From Candidatus Woesearchaeota archaeon (GTDB lineage: Archaea; Nanobdellota; Nanobdellia; Woesearchaeales; DSVV01), in the NCBI GenBank assembly GCA_016219865.1, contig JACRKF010000002.1, positions 1 to 41,163 on the forward strand: a stretch of DNA of 41,163 bases. The letters run 5' to 3'. Under the pieces are notes generated by a model. The model saw only the letters and a list, made by a program, of their open reading frames with translations. It did not search any database and had not been told where the DNA came from. This document shows positions 9,395-17,329 of this stretch, piece after piece; positions within the stretch are counted from its first letter, which is position 1; each line of letters begins with the position of its first letter. Made by a program: the position numbers and the translations under genes.

Positions 9395-10015
9395 TCAAGC
9401 AGATTTAATCTTTTTTTCTATAATAAATCCAGCAGGTACTAATCTAACTGTTTGAGTTTTTTTACTATACACTTGCATAGTAATATTTGATCCGGGATAA
9501 AAAACAAGAGATACTGGAAAATTTATTAGACCCTTTATTTTTGGTGTGAATGTTAGCATTTGAGATAAAAAAGCCAAACTAGGCATATTAAATGTCTGCC
9601 ATTTTTTCACCAGATGAGAATATCTCTGATTGAATATTTTTAGAACTTGTTCGATTGCAAATTTAAGAGGGGGCTCATTATTATACTTTAAAAGAGTATG
9701 AGATTCAATCTTTTTTTTATTTTCGCTGATATGAAAATGAAGTTGTTTAAGCGACATATTATCTACTCGAATTTCTATCTTTTGATTTGCGGAACTAAAA
9801 TGTACAGAAGCATCAACAAATTTCTTCTCATTATCATCATAATGATTCTCAGTAAATAATAAATTTAAAGTGCCTTCTTCTGAGATTAAAACTGCTTTAA
9901 ACTGGTTATCATATCTGGGATGTTCAGTTGTCAAATTACAACCGCCATTCATTAATGACCTTATCCAAATATTCTTATCTATTCTAGTTATGAGCTCTGC
10001 AGTTATATTTACCAT
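9395..10015 (-). CDS. Hypothetical protein inside T4SS-like cluster
   Basis: 206 aa, not recognised, without a signal peptide or membrane segment. The N-terminal half alternates strands with charged turns and the C-terminal third is more hydrophobic (INFPVSLVFYPGSNITMQV). It lies between the VirB6-like and VirB4-like genes on the same strand, with gaps of 92 and 78 nt, so it is probably part of the cluster, though less tightly packed than the genes upstream. No ribosome site is visible before the ATG. Confidence 0.55.
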   Translation of the reverse strand: MVNITAELITRIDKNIWIRSLMNGGCNLTTEHPRYDNQFKAVLISEEGTLNLLFTENHYDDNEKKFVDASVHFSSANQKIEIRVDNMSLKQLHFHISENKKKIESHTLLKYNNEPPLKFAIEQVLKIFNQRYSHLVKKWQTFNMPSLAFLSQMLTFTPKIKGLINFPVSLVFYPGSNITMQVYSKKTQTVRLVPAGFIIEKKIKSA

Positions 10016-10107
10016 AATACAGAATGGAAGTAGAATTAGTCTGTTTATATGTTTTTTTATATGTTTTAAGTGGAGGTTGTTAACGATATTAATTTAAACC
10101 AATAGAG

Positions 10108-12168
10108 TTATCCAGCCAACAGTGCAATATACTTTGCTGCCTGCTGAATGTCATCTTTGATGGAAACATTGCTTGATTTCTTCATTGCGAATTTAATCGC
10201 AAGCCATAATGTGTAATTGACAATAGCAAAGCAGGTTATCATCACAAGAATTTTTATGTTCTCAAATAATGGAACTTCAATCAGTTTTGAACATGCTAAA
10301 ATAATGAGCAGATCAATAAATGTAATGAAAATAAATATTCCAAGCAGATTAAGAATAAACTTTCCGTATCCTTTTAATGGCGGGATAAAATAGAGAAATA
10401 TTCCTAATGGAAACAATATAACACCAAAGCTGACAACAAGATAGCGTAGGACAAGCATGAGCATGGTAAAGAATAATGTTAGTGCATACACAAATGACAT
10501 AATAAATTCTAACCCAATATTAACAAGATTATCTGCTGTTAGTAAAAAGAATTTAGGATCAATCATTGAGAGAATTGTGCTGTTCATTACACTGCTCAAG
10601 CTCAGAATTAAATCATAAATGTAAAATGATCCTTGAATAAGCACAATCATAATAAAAGTATTTGTGAGCATGTCTTTTGCATACGATCGTTTAATCGGGT
10701 TGGCATTTGACGTAAGAAAGATAAAGCCTGCATAGAGAATAAAGAAAACGTAAAAGAAGCTCAGAATATATCTGATAACTGACCAAACATGCTGAAAGAT
10801 AGCAATGGAAACATCAGCAGTAAGCAGTTTCTGAACGGAAATCAACATAGGTAATAAAGGAGCATTAATTATCATGAGAATATAGTTATACATTTTTTCT
10901 GGAATGCAGGAAGCTAAATTTGTTATGCCACATTCTTCCTGCTCTGGCTCAGCAGCAACAAAAGGAGTAGCAATCAATAAGAGAAAAATAAAAACAAACG
11001 TAAGCTTTTTCCATTGGAACTTTAATATTTTGTAAATTATGTAAACAAACAAAGTAAAAATAAGAATATAAAGCAGGAGACTTAAATCCACTTTCTTTTC
11101 TATTGTTGTTAATTGCTCAATATTCTCCTGCTTTAAAGTCAGATTACAAGTAGTATTCAACTGATAAAAATGATTATACGCAAATAAATTGCAGCTATCA
11201 GTATTTTTTACAAAAAAAGTATTGTTTGTTAAGAAGAGGTTGCTTTGTGTAGTAACAGAGGTATTATGCGCTTGTAAATAAGCAATATAATACGGTTTCT
11301 TATTAAATTTTAAGTCATAATAATATTGCTGCTTTGTAATTGAAGAATTTTGAAAGCTGATCTTAAATAAACTGTAATCCTGAGCTGAAAATGTGCCTTT
11401 TGTCGTATTAAGATAATTATTTGTTGCTGTTATTTTAGCAGAAGGTTTTTTAGTATAAAGTTGAACATCCTTATTTTCTGAAATGGTAAGGCTATCTGAA
11501 TCATAACCTGTATATTTGTAATTGCAGGTGTAACAATACTGCACACACTTGCCTTTTTTCTTTGCGCAGCAATATTTATCCCATTGGTAATGATCTGCTT
11601 TTACCTGTGCTATTATTGTTAATTGTGATGTTATCTTGCCATTATTATTAACTGAAAGAGCAGCTAATTTGTCCTTTCCTTTATACACTGAATTATGAAA
11701 ATATTCTAATTTTGCAGTATTATCCGCTAAGTTGTATATTGTTTTACATTCTGCATTCTGCTGCTTGTTTGAGGAATAATAATTCTGAGGAATCTGAACA
11801 TTATAGTTATACTCGCTCCAAACTTTGATATTCTGTGGAATAAACAAAATATCTTTTTCAATTACAGAAGGGAAAATAGCAAGAAAAGAAAGCCACGCAT
11901 TCTTGATATATTTCGAATAATAAAACTGCGTATTTTCAGGCGCAAAAGTAATTACTTTTCCTAAATTATAGTTTTCTACAAAAGCATGATCCGGATAAGA
12001 ACTTTTCTCATAAAGCAAAGAGGAATAGAGTGCATCTTTCTCAGTTTCGTTGAATGCAAAATTTTCAATTTGATTGCAATAAGCAGGATCACTTGTTAAA
12101 CTGCATTGAAAACCTAAAACAATAGGGAGCAGCAATAATGCTGCAACCAAAAAAATAATTTTTTTCAT
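10108..12168 (-). CDS. VirB6/TrbL-like polytopic protein with large N-terminal ectodomain
   Basis: 686 aa. It begins with a signal peptide (IIFLVAALLLLPIVLGF), followed by about 340 residues of extracytoplasmic, Tyr/Asn-rich sequence with a cysteine cluster (YCCAKKKGKCVQYCYTC). A membrane segment lies near 360-380. A second signal-like stretch ending PFVAAEPEQEE lies near 388-410. After it come about six hydrophobic helices in the order seen in VirB6/TrbL channel proteins. The internal signal-like segment suggests two secreted or membrane proteins fused in one gene. It overlaps the pilin gene by 4 nt (ATGA type). The VirB6 role rests on topology and neighbours, not on strong sequence motifs. 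Confidence 0.72.
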   Translation of the reverse strand: MKKIIFLVAALLLLPIVLGFQCSLTSDPAYCNQIENFAFNETEKDALYSSLLYEKSSYPDHAFVENYNLGKVITFAPENTQFYYSKYIKNAWLSFLAIFPSVIEKDILFIPQNIKVWSEYNYNVQIPQNYYSSNKQQNAECKTIYNLADNTAKLEYFHNSVYKGKDKLAALSVNNNGKITSQLTIIAQVKADHYQWDKYCCAKKKGKCVQYCYTCNYKYTGYDSDSLTISENKDVQLYTKKPSAKITATNNYLNTTKGTFSAQDYSLFKISFQNSSITKQQYYYDLKFNKKPYYIAYLQAHNTSVTTQSNLFLTNNTFFVKNTDSCNLFAYNHFYQLNTTCNLTLKQENIEQLTTIEKKVDLSLLLYILIFTLFVYIIYKILKFQWKKLTFVFIFLLLIATPFVAAEPEQEECGITNLASCIPEKMYNYILMIINAPLLPMLISVQKLLTADVSIAIFQHVWSVIRYILSFFYVFFILYAGFIFLTSNANPIKRSYAKDMLTNTFIMIVLIQGSFYIYDLILSLSSVMNSTILSMIDPKFFLLTADNLVNIGLEFIMSFVYALTLFFTMLMLVLRYLVVSFGVILFPLGIFLYFIPPLKGYGKFILNLLGIFIFITFIDLLIILACSKLIEVPLFENIKILVMITCFAIVNYTLWLAIKFAMKKSSNVSIKDDIQQAAKYIALLAG

Positions 12169-12494
12169 ACGAAAATGTACTTAACAACGAGTGGAGCAAC
12201 CCAGATGACAATAAGTCCAATGACAACACCTACTGCCATATTTTTTGCTCTCTCTTTTTTGCCAGTATCTCCTCCAGATGTTACAAAAGAAATTCCTGAA
12301 AACACCAGCATGAGTACACCTGCAACTGTTGCAGCATACTTGATGAATTCATAAATCTTCATCACTGGTGACAGAATTTCATCAAACTTTTGTTTTTCAT
12401 CCGCTGTTAAGTCTTTGTCAAAATCTATGTCTGCCAGTACAACATGAACTGCTACCAGCAGCAATAGAAAAAATATTGGCGCCAATTTTTTCAT
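12165..12494 (-). CDS. VirB2/TrbC-like pilin subunit
   Basis: 109 aa. The signal peptide (residues 1-21, ending VVLA before DIDF) is followed by a short charged helix and two membrane helices (AGVLMLVFSGISFVTSG and AVGVVIGLIVIWVAPLVV) split by a small basic turn GKKERAKN. That is the standard layout of VirB2/TrbC pilins, which assemble the extracellular filament of type IV secretion systems. It overlaps the VirB6-like gene and the one-TM gene by 4 nt each, so subunit and channel are translated together. Confidence 0.82.
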   Translation of the reverse strand: MKKLAPIFFLLLLVAVHVVLADIDFDKDLTADEKQKFDEILSPVMKIYEFIKYAATVAGVLMLVFSGISFVTSGGDTGKKERAKNMAVGVVIGLIVIWVAPLVVKYIFV

Positions 12495-12736
12495 TGTGCT
12501 TTCCCTCCATCAGTTTTATTCTCAGAAAACAATTGTCTGAACGCAAGCAATTCGTCTGGTTCTTCATCATGTTCAATGAGTGGAATCGGTTTACTTTTTT
12601 GTAATGGAATAAACTTTGTTCGAACAAATTTTACTGCTTTTTTGCGAGGTTCACATAACAAAAAAATAACAATAATAACTGTAATAATCAATAAACCTAA
12701 CAAAACTCCCATTAATACTGCAATTATTTCATCCAT
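12491..12736 (-). CDS. Small one-TM protein of the T4SS-like operon
   Basis: 81 aa. One long hydrophobic helix (residues 4-28, IIAVLMGVLLGLLIITVIIVIF) is followed by a basic cytoplasmic stretch (PRKKAVKFVRTK) and an acidic tail. No family is recognised. It overlaps the pilin gene by 4 nt and the methyltransferase gene by 8 nt, which ties it firmly to the operon. Small bitopic proteins like this often act as assembly factors, but no role can be read here. Confidence 0.72.
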   Translation of the reverse strand: MDEIIAVLMGVLLGLLIITVIIVIFLLCEPRKKAVKFVRTKFIPLQKSKPIPLIEHDEEPDELLAFRQLFSENKTDGGKAQ

Positions 12737-13652
12737 GGTAGAAAACCTCCCTTATTTTTTCTGCAAGAGAATACGACAATAATGGTGGAACTGCATTGCC
12801 AATTTGTTTAATCATAGAAGTTCTTGAACCAGTAAATTCAAAATCATCAGGAAATGATTGCAATCGTGCTAATTCTCTCGGTGTAAGGAATCTATCTTCA
12901 GTTGGATGAATATACAATGGTTTTGTAACAATTGTTTTAGAAGGTTTATCTGCTTCTAATCTTTGTCTGCAAAAATTGAATTTGTTGGATAATTTCTCTC
13001 CTTGCTTTAAAGTTTTTATTCTTTCAAGTATTGCAGGAGTTGTATCGAGAAATTGATGTGCATTACAATCTAATTGAATGTTTTGTAATGCTTCAGCAAC
13101 AGTAATTATTTTATTCTGAGATTCTGGATAGAAATTTAGTTTTACAGCAATGATAATTAATCTTTCTCTATCTTGTGGAACATTGTAATCAGAAGCTTTG
13201 AGAACTTTGTAGCAAACGGAATAATTGAGCCTAATAAAATCTTCAACGATTTTATGAATAACAAATTCATTCTTTTGATTCTTCATGCTGAGAATTCCTT
13301 TGACATTTTCCATTACCACTAATTTTGGTTCGATAACACTGACAAATCTGAGAAATTCTTTGTAGAGCTTGTTTCTATTATCTTTTGGATCACGTTTTCC
13401 ACAAAGAGAAAATCCTTGGCAAGGTGGACCACCTACAATAATGTCAACTTTCCCCTTGTAAGAAACAAGGGTTTCATACGGCACTTTGCTAATATCAGTA
13501 CCTATATGAGGTGCGTTTGGATGGTTTTTGAGAAATGTTGTTATTGCAGGTTTCCACCATTCAACAAAGCCAAGAACTTCAAAACCTGCTTGTGTAAAGC
13601 CATGACTAAAGCCGCCACAGCCTGCAAAAAGATCGAGAATAGTAGGCTTCAT
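12729..13652 (-). CDS. C5 cytosine DNA methyltransferase
   Basis: 307 aa with the ordered C5-MTase motifs: I DLFAGCGGFSHGF (SAM), IV GGPPCQGFS with the catalytic cysteine, VI MENVKG, VIII PQDRERL, IX RELARLQSFPDDF and X QIGNAVPPLL. The target-recognition region between VIII and IX is short. It adds a methyl group to cytosine C5 in a specific DNA site. No cognate restriction enzyme is adjacent, so it looks like an orphan that may protect transferred DNA. It overlaps genes on both sides (8 nt downstream, ATGA upstream), which makes it part of the T4SS-like operon. Confidence 0.95.
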   Translation of the reverse strand: MKPTILDLFAGCGGFSHGFTQAGFEVLGFVEWWKPAITTFLKNHPNAPHIGTDISKVPYETLVSYKGKVDIIVGGPPCQGFSLCGKRDPKDNRNKLYKEFLRFVSVIEPKLVVMENVKGILSMKNQKNEFVIHKIVEDFIRLNYSVCYKVLKASDYNVPQDRERLIIIAVKLNFYPESQNKIITVAEALQNIQLDCNAHQFLDTTPAILERIKTLKQGEKLSNKFNFCRQRLEADKPSKTIVTKPLYIHPTEDRFLTPRELARLQSFPDDFEFTGSRTSMIKQIGNAVPPLLSYSLAEKIREVFYHG

Positions 13653-13792
13653 TTTCTCAACCTCTTGTATTCCTGCTGAACATCATGACGCTGCTGCTTT
13701 GAGTAGTTGTATAAGTGAAACTCAAAGCAGGTTTGGCAGAAATCTTTTTGATTTCGTTTTAGTTTCTTACCGCAGGTTTTGCACAAGCTCAT
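13649..13792 (-). CDS. 47-aa zinc-ribbon protein, first gene of T4SS-like operon (missed by track)
   Basis: Read from the minus strand: ATG at 13792, stop 13649-13651. The protein starts MSLCKTCGKKL and has two CxxC pairs (CKTC and CQTC, 15 residues apart) followed by a basic Gln-rich tail (KQQRHDVQQEYKRLRK). This is a one-knuckle zinc ribbon, probably binding nucleic acid. Its stop overlaps the ATG of the C5 methyltransferase by 3 nt, so translational coupling supports it being real although it falls below the track's length limit. A TATA-like CTATTTAAAG lies about 110 nt upstream (near 13898-13910). Confidence 0.72.
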   Translation of the reverse strand: MSLCKTCGKKLKRNQKDFCQTCFEFHLYNYSKQQRHDVQQEYKRLRK

Positions 13793-13915
13793 AGAAAACT
13801 AATAGCCCTAAGAACTATTTGAACATCCTTAACAAGAACAACGGAGAAAATACGGAGCAGTTTTATCGTCTCAATTATTTTCAAAATAACGGGAGGCTTT
13901 AAATAGCAGGTTAGC

Positions 13916-14014
13916 CTACTTATTATTTAGAAGCTTTAGGATTGGAGCAATAAATTCAGGAAATCCAATTGCGCCAAAAACAAGAAATCCAAGTTCGCAA
14001 AAAATTTGTACCAT
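13916..14014 (-). CDS. Possible 32-aa hydrophobic peptide
   Basis: The track's 60-aa ORF from 14098 can be shortened to ATG 14014, which has a TATA-like GCTTTATAAGCC (14029-14040 on the minus strand) about 20 nt upstream, as for a leaderless start. The product (MVQIFCELGFLVFGAIGFPE...) would be one membrane helix. It sits upstream of the T4SS-like operon. It could equally be a non-coding leader. The case rests only on promoter spacing and an open frame. Confidence 0.28.
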   Translation of the reverse strand: MVQIFCELGFLVFGAIGFPEFIAPILKLLNNK

Positions 14015-14169
14015 GAAAAGCGAACTAAGGCTTATAAAGCTCAATTTCAAGGGTTTAAGGTGCTTCGTAACTAACAAGTAACAACAGTTCCGAAACATTT
14101 ATATATAAATTATACAATAAAGCATATATAATTAGAAATACTATATAGTAATTATAGTAGTGAGCTAAA

Positions 14170-14418
14170 ATGGAAGAAACAACCAATATTGAAAAGAAAG
14201 TTGAAAAGAAAGAAGAAAAATCATTAGATACAAATATCTCCAAAGAAGCAGGAAAAACACTCGAGATTAAGATGCCACAAGAATGTAAGTTATTTGCTGA
14301 TTACCAAGATCCTATTTGTGATGACTATTTATTAGATATGTGCAATAAAATCAAAGAGAAAAGACAAATATTTGATTTATGGAATCAAAGAGATAAAGGA
14401 ATCCATAACTGGATGTAA
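14170..14418 (+). CDS. Hypothetical 82-aa charged protein
   Basis: Not recognised. The first 30 residues are Lys/Glu-rich low complexity (EKKVEKKEEKS). The C-terminal half holds three cysteines (PQECKLF, DPICDDYLLDMCNK) and ends HNWM. No membrane segment. The AT-rich 70 nt upstream contain several TATA-like stretches, so a promoter is likely. It stands alone between the accessory region and the HIT/MazG pair, which is on the other strand. Confidence 0.5.
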   Translation: MEETTNIEKKVEKKEEKSLDTNISKEAGKTLEIKMPQECKLFADYQDPICDDYLLDMCNKIKEKRQIFDLWNQRDKGIHNWM

Positions 14419-14439
14419 TTGTTTGTTATGCAAAACTAA

Positions 14440-14874
14440 TTATTGTGTGTTCTTTGCTAAACATTTCTTAATTTGTTCACAATAATCAATGCTTTCATTG
14501 TGTTCATATTTCTTATGCGGCCATTTGAATTGAATGCCATCAGTGTTATATCTCGGTATAATATGATAATGAATATGAAAAACAATCTGACCAGCTGCTT
14601 TTTCATTGTTCAGAAAGATGTTTAAACCATCTGCTTTAGTTGCTTCCTTTATAGATTTTGCAACAGTATGCACAGCTTTTGATAGAAACTCAAATTCTGA
14701 TTCTGGAACGTCAAAAATATTTGTAAAATGATTCTTTGATATAATTAATGCATGGCCTTTGTTAGCAGGTGAGATATCAAGAAATGAGAGCGTATTATCA
14801 TCTTCATAGATAACATTGCTTGGCAATTCTCGTTTAACTATCTTACAAAAAATACAATTATCCATTTGATTCAC
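14440..14874 (-). CDS. HIT-family nucleotide hydrolase
   Basis: 144 aa, the usual size for the Hint/HIT branch. It starts with CIFCKIVKRELPSNVIYED, typical of bacterial and archaeal HIT proteins including the CxxC, and carries the histidine triad HIHYHIIPR near residue 100, whose middle histidine is the nucleophile. These enzymes hydrolyse nucleoside phosphoramidates or dinucleotides. The substrate here is unknown. It overlaps mazG by 17 nt, so two small nucleotide-cleaning enzymes are made together. Confidence 0.93.
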   Translation of the reverse strand: MNQMDNCIFCKIVKRELPSNVIYEDDNTLSFLDISPANKGHALIISKNHFTNIFDVPESEFEFLSKAVHTVAKSIKEATKADGLNIFLNNEKAAGQIVFHIHYHIIPRYNTDGIQFKWPHKKYEHNESIDYCEQIKKCLAKNTQ

Positions 14875-15274
14875 CTTTATCTGCTTTTTTCAGTCTCTTT
14901 TCTTCTTTCTCTATCAATTTAATCTTTTCCCAGTTCTGCCTGATCTCTTCAATTGAATTTACTTTAACATCGCCAAATACATGAGGATGTCTTCTGACTA
15001 CTTTCTCCCTAATTGCTGATAAAACATCGTTAATATCAAACAAATTCTTTTCTTTTGCAATCTGCGTGACTAACAAAATGTTAAGTATTAAATCACCAAG
15101 CTCTTTTTTGACCTCTTCAATGTCATCTTTATCAATTGCATCAGCAATCTCTTGAGCTTCTTCAATAAGAAATTCCTTCATTGTAATAAATGTTTGTTCT
15201 TTATCCCATGGACAACCATTTTCAGAACGCAATTGCTCTATAAGTTGGACAAATTCTTGGAAATTTTGCTGCAT
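14858..15274 (-). CDS. mazG: MazG-type nucleoside triphosphate pyrophosphohydrolase
   Basis: 138 aa, one MazG domain. Visible motifs are NGCPWDKEQTF, then EEAQEIADAID and ELGDLILNILL, which give the ExxE and ExxD metal ligands, and RRHPHVFGD at the end. It resembles one domain of bacterial MazG, which is often two-domain. It would hydrolyse NTPs or dNTPs to monophosphates plus pyrophosphate as house cleaning. It is the upstream gene of the HIT pair. Confidence 0.92.
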   Translation of the reverse strand: MQQNFQEFVQLIEQLRSENGCPWDKEQTFITMKEFLIEEAQEIADAIDKDDIEEVKKELGDLILNILLVTQIAKEKNLFDINDVLSAIREKVVRRHPHVFGDVKVNSIEEIRQNWEKIKLIEKEEKRLKKADKGESNG

Positions 15275-15364
15275 TTTAAGAAAGATAAAATATTACTATA
15301 TAAAATTAATTAAAAAATGTACATAAATAGATAGTAACTATGATATGATTTTGTAAAGTTCTCC

Positions 15365-15880
15365 TTACATGCTTGCTTCAATTTCTTTAATCTTATCACG
15401 CAAATGATCTATTGTTCTAGTATTATCTTGCTGCTGCAATAACGTGCCGCATTCAGGACATTTAAACTCTAGTTCAGTACTTTGTTCGAAATCAAGACGT
15501 GAACAAGCATTTGTGCAAAGGAAAAAACAGCCTTTATTTGCTTCTTCTTTTTGCAAACGCTGCTTTAACATACCTAGTTTTTCTTTATACATGCTTAATA
15601 AAAGATCCTTTACTTTCTTTTGATGGAATGTCCAATAACTTATGTAATATCCTTTCTTAGAATCTTTTTTTCGCTTGTATGAAGCAAGATTTTGATTGTG
15701 CATTCTGTAAAGAATATTTCTTACCTGATGAATTTCAACTTTTGTTTTTTCTGCAACAATAAATTCAGAAATATTCTTTCTGCTTTTCAAGAAATTAACA
15801 ATAGGCATAACATCAGAACCTAGCGCTTCAACTAATGTATCTTCAATAATTTTATTTGTTAATCGTATTTTTTTTGTCAT
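15365..15880 (-). CDS. tfe: Transcription factor E alpha subunit (TFIIE-alpha homologue)
   Basis: 171 aa, normal for archaeal TFE. Residues about 5-90 are a winged helix (LGSDVMPIVNFLKSRKNISEFIVAEKT, then VRNILYRMHNQNLASYKR), which stabilises promoter opening with RNA polymerase. A C-terminal zinc ribbon has CTNAC then CPECG; the first pair is C-x3-C instead of the common CxxC. An acidic helical tail closes the protein. The ATG follows an A/T-rich stretch with no ribosome site, consistent with a leaderless mRNA. It is monocistronic. Confidence 0.93.
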   Translation of the reverse strand: MTKKIRLTNKIIEDTLVEALGSDVMPIVNFLKSRKNISEFIVAEKTKVEIHQVRNILYRMHNQNLASYKRKKDSKKGYYISYWTFHQKKVKDLLLSMYKEKLGMLKQRLQKEEANKGCFFLCTNACSRLDFEQSTELEFKCPECGTLLQQQDNTRTIDHLRDKIKEIEASM

Positions 15881-16381
15881 TTTAATAACTTACAATTGTT
15901 ATTGATAATACTGATGATTTAATATTACTGTAATTATACTGCCAATAATCAATGAGTTAGTATAAGATAACCTACACTATGCTTATAATTATTTGACACC
16001 AACCTTTTTTTGAGAATATATTATTTGAATAAACCCAATGATTAATATTTAATATAATAAAGGGGTGGTATAGGATATCTTGGTATAAATAAGAGGTGAT
16101 AGAATATTTTCTATTCTATTATTAGTCCTTACCACACCCCCAACTGATCATGATATATATGTACGGTATATTCACACAAACAATATATTTAGATTATGAT
16201 AAATAGTGTTAACATAACCCTCAACTTACTATTTTTGGTAATCTTTGTTTATAAAGATTTATGTATTGTAATATAGATGATGTAGGATGTATTGAATAAA
16301 CACTGCATTTACTATCCTTCTCTAATAAATAACAATATTTATATACCAGTATCACTAATTATATACATATGGGGTATAGAA
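15881..16381. other. 500-nt AT-rich intergenic stretch
   Basis: It separates tfe (minus) from the winged-helix gene (plus), so it should hold two divergent promoters. I see no ORF with a credible start. It contains a bulged hairpin region at 16062-16140 (listed separately), a TATA-like TTTAATATAAT just before that, and TTTATATACC about 40 nt before the ATG at 16382. Confidence 0.5.
16062..16140 (+). ncRNA. Candidate structured RNA or bulged operator hairpin
   Basis: The ends fold on each other: GGGGT/ACCCC, a 2-nt bulge, GGTA/TACC, a one-base bulge and AGGA/TCCT make a broken 13-bp stem. Inside is a second hairpin, ATAGAATA/TATTCTAT, with a 4-5 nt loop. GC-rich arms stand out in a very AT-rich spacer. 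A TATA-like box ends 5 nt before it, which is too close for transcription to start at its first base, so strand and limits are uncertain. It has no T-loop motif and is not a tRNA. Confidence 0.35.
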
Positions 16382-16765
16382 ATGGTTATATTATTTGATA
16401 GATTTAATCTTCCAGAAAATATTTATGAAGTCATATTTGCAACAGATCAACAAAGAATAGTAGGTAAATTACTGATTAAGGAGATTAAAAAAAAAGGCGG
16501 CGAAGTAACAAAGACAGAGATGTCTATGTTTGCAATAGCACTCCATGAAGGAAATGTTATCACTGAAATTGATCTTCCACAATACAAAGGAAAACAAGTA
16601 AAGATTTCTTACAACAAAAGACAGTTTTATGATAGAATATTAACACCTATGAAAGCAATGGGATTAATAGATTATGATTTGTATAAAAAAACATACAGAA
16701 TTTCTGATAAGTTTAACAAAGCTATGATTAAAATAGGTTTAATGTGGTTGAGAGAAATTAGATAA
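16382..16765 (+). CDS. Probable winged-helix DNA-binding protein
   Basis: 127 aa from ATG 16382; the track's TTG at 16292 lies in AT-rich spacer. The order is helix (RIVGKLLIKEIKKKGG), helix (TKTEMSMFAIALHE), polar loop, then a recognition-type helix and wing (FYDRILTPMKAMGLIDYDLYKKTYRIS), ending in a helix. This fits a winged-helix transcription regulator, but I do not recognise a named family. It stands 16 nt before the GNAT gene on the same strand. Confidence 0.6.
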   Translation: MVILFDRFNLPENIYEVIFATDQQRIVGKLLIKEIKKKGGEVTKTEMSMFAIALHEGNVITEIDLPQYKGKQVKISYNKRQFYDRILTPMKAMGLIDYDLYKKTYRISDKFNKAMIKIGLMWLREIR

Positions 16766-16781
16766 ACAGTTTATTAATACA

Positions 16782-17318
16782 ATGGAACAAAACAAAAGTG
16801 TTACAAATCTTCAAGAAGAAATATCAATAAAATTATTAAAAGATGAACAAAAACAGGAGTTTATTCATTATCTTCAAACAATACCATTTTACTTTAATGA
16901 AGATGTTCTATTGGATGAAGCAGATCTAAAAAATTTTGAATTTAATGACCTTAATGAATATATTATTGCTACTGTAAGAAAAGAGATTATTGGACATATT
17001 GCAATACAATATCAAGAGTATAAATATGGCTACCATCAAGAACACTGTATTGAAGTACATATAAATATTGCAAAAGAATACCAAAATAAAGGAATAGGCA
17101 AGACATTGCTTGAGTATATGCTAAAGCATATACAAACAAAAACAAAAATTAGCAAAATAAAAACAAAAATGCTTGAAAATAATCAAGCTGCTATACAATT
17201 ATTTGAAAGCTTTGGTTTTGTAAAAGAAGCAGTCTTAGAAAAAGAATGGAAAGTAATTATAAAAGATAAAGAAGAATATATTAATGGAATATATATGAAG
17301 AGAATTTTAAGAAAATAA
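16782..17318 (+). CDS. GNAT-family N-acetyltransferase
   Basis: 178 aa. The acetyl-CoA motif A is EYQNKGIGKTLLEYML (Q/RxxGxG/A pattern), followed by motif B KTKMLENNQAAIQLFESFGF and EAVLEKEW. This matches the RimI/RimJ-like GNAT pattern. It transfers an acetyl group from acetyl-CoA to an amine of unknown identity. An N-terminal extension of about 40 residues is not recognised. It is followed 11 nt later by the dph2 fragment, probably in one transcript. Confidence 0.87.
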   Translation: MEQNKSVTNLQEEISIKLLKDEQKQEFIHYLQTIPFYFNEDVLLDEADLKNFEFNDLNEYIIATVRKEIIGHIAIQYQEYKYGYHQEHCIEVHINIAKEYQNKGIGKTLLEYMLKHIQTKTKISKIKTKMLENNQAAIQLFESFGFVKEAVLEKEWKVIIKDKEEYINGIYMKRILRK

Positions 17319-17329
17319 GGTTTTTTATT

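Noticed and set aside
6200-13792. Complete conjugative element
   Set aside because: No relaxase, coupling protein, integrase or attachment sites could be found in the window, so I call only a T4SS-like cluster.
16062-16140. tRNA at this hairpin
   Set aside because: The 5' part looked tRNA-like (GGGGTGG-TA), but there is no T-loop, no anticodon stem of the right size, and the acceptor arms pair only with a bulge.
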